A DNA stretch of 64,000 bases from Paracoccus onubensis (GTDB taxonomy: Bacteria; Pseudomonadota; Alphaproteobacteria; Rhodobacterales; Rhodobacteraceae): contig NZ_QZCG01000002.1 of assembly GCF_003591515.1 (NCBI RefSeq), positions 1-64,000 on the forward strand, read 5' to 3'. The number at the start of each line of letters is the position of its first letter. The first letter of the stretch is position 1. A program made the translations under genes and the position numbers. This document shows, one piece after another, positions 63,692-64,000 of this stretch. The notes under the pieces were generated by a model. The model ran no database searches. It was given only the letters and a program-made list of their open reading frames with translations, and was not told the DNA's origin.

Positions 63692-64000
63692 TCATGTTTG
63701 TCCCAACCCCTCGACCAGAGGCACGAACCGTACCTGCCGCAACTCGTCATAATCGAACCCGGTATCCGTCCGGGTCACGCGGATCAAGGTCTGAACTGCG
63801 TCCGATTGCCCGACAGGCACCACCATAATACCGCCGATCTTGAGCTGTGCCAATAATGGACCGGGGGGATCTTCTGCCGCGGCGGTCACGAGGATGCGGT
63901 CGAAAGGGGATTGATCCGGCAACCCGCGAGAGCCGTCGGCAACCTGCGCGGTGATATTCGACAGGCCCAGCTTCTGAAAAATCGCCTCGGATTCCTGTAC
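63692..64000 (-). CDS. pcm: Protein-L-isoaspartate O-methyltransferase, C-terminal part
   Basis: Only the C-terminal ~102 residues are within the window; the gene runs off the right edge. The segment [22 protein letters not shown], followed by [19 protein letters not shown] and VRFVPLVEG, is a close match to PCMT ends. It repairs isoaspartyl damage in proteins. It is upstream of nlpD in the same direction; surE would be expected beyond the edge. It is distinct from the divergent homologue at 59639. Confidence 0.92.
   Translation of the reverse strand, partial: VQESEAIFQKLGLSNITAQVADGSRGLPDQSPFDRILVTAAAEDPPGPLLAQLKIGGIMVVPVGQSDAVQTLIRVTRTDTGFDYDELRQVRFVPLVEGLGQT

Overview
The window looks like the chromosome of an alphaproteobacterium of the Rhodobacteraceae, most like Paracoccus. 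The grounds are high-GC coding DNA with tight ATGA-type overlaps, the order pcm-family / tolC-family / PopZ-like small protein, a pcm-nlpD pair, and protein families typical of that group. The genus is inferred from family resemblance; no database search was possible.

Region 1 (about 0.8-34.6 kb) is a surface-polysaccharide and secretion locus. Glycosyltransferases and a sulfotransferase-like gene (0.8-5.4 kb) lead to UDP-galactopyranose mutase (glf). An ABC capsule exporter follows, with kpsE-kpsT divergent from kpsM, then two methyltransferases and a long pyruvyltransferase-family protein. At 13.9-19.6 kb sits a type I secretion island: a 129-aa Gly/Asp-rich protein, a PrtD-type ABC exporter, an HlyD-type adaptor and a 687-aa protein with four tandem repeats of about 85 aa. 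Next come a sulfotransferase coupled to an AlgX-like protein, a sulfotransferase with a coiled-coil tail, an epimerase, a 1291-aa protein fusing three glycosyltransferase modules to a zinc-ribbon/methyltransferase-like end, a GT2, a WbsX-like protein and the dTDP-L-rhamnose genes rfbC-B-D-A. Together these suggest an exported glycan with rhamnose and galactofuranose that is decorated by sulfate, methyl, pyruvyl and perhaps acetyl groups.

Region 2 (35-59.2 kb) is a mosaic of carbohydrate and hydroxy-acid catabolism with six regulators: GAF-Fis, IclR, LacI and two LysR proteins here, plus their intergenic operators (five regulators in all). The IclR gene faces a long operon made of a CUT1 sugar ABC transporter, a CaiB-type CoA-transferase, a solute-binding-protein homologue without a signal peptide, an enoyl-CoA hydratase, an FAH-family protein, an SDR and an aldehyde dehydrogenase of the alpha-ketoglutarate-semialdehyde type. 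A convergent operon holds a Gfo/Idh oxidoreductase, a TIM-barrel isomerase, a DUF4432 epimerase and an SDR, and ends in a decayed CoA-transferase remnant. It is divergent from the LacI gene across an array of ATCAT repeats. Two tartrate-dehydrogenase-type genes, two LysR genes and D-tartrate dehydratase follow, so tartrate and related acids are probable substrates.

Region 3 (59.4-64 kb) is conserved housekeeping: tRNA-Cys(GCA), an isoaspartate methyltransferase-family gene, a TolC-family channel that could serve the type I exporter 46 kb away, a PopZ-like protein, an NlpD-like lipoprotein and a pcm gene cut by the window edge. The left edge cuts a CMD-domain gene. I saw no insertion sequence, integrase, phage gene or CRISPR array.
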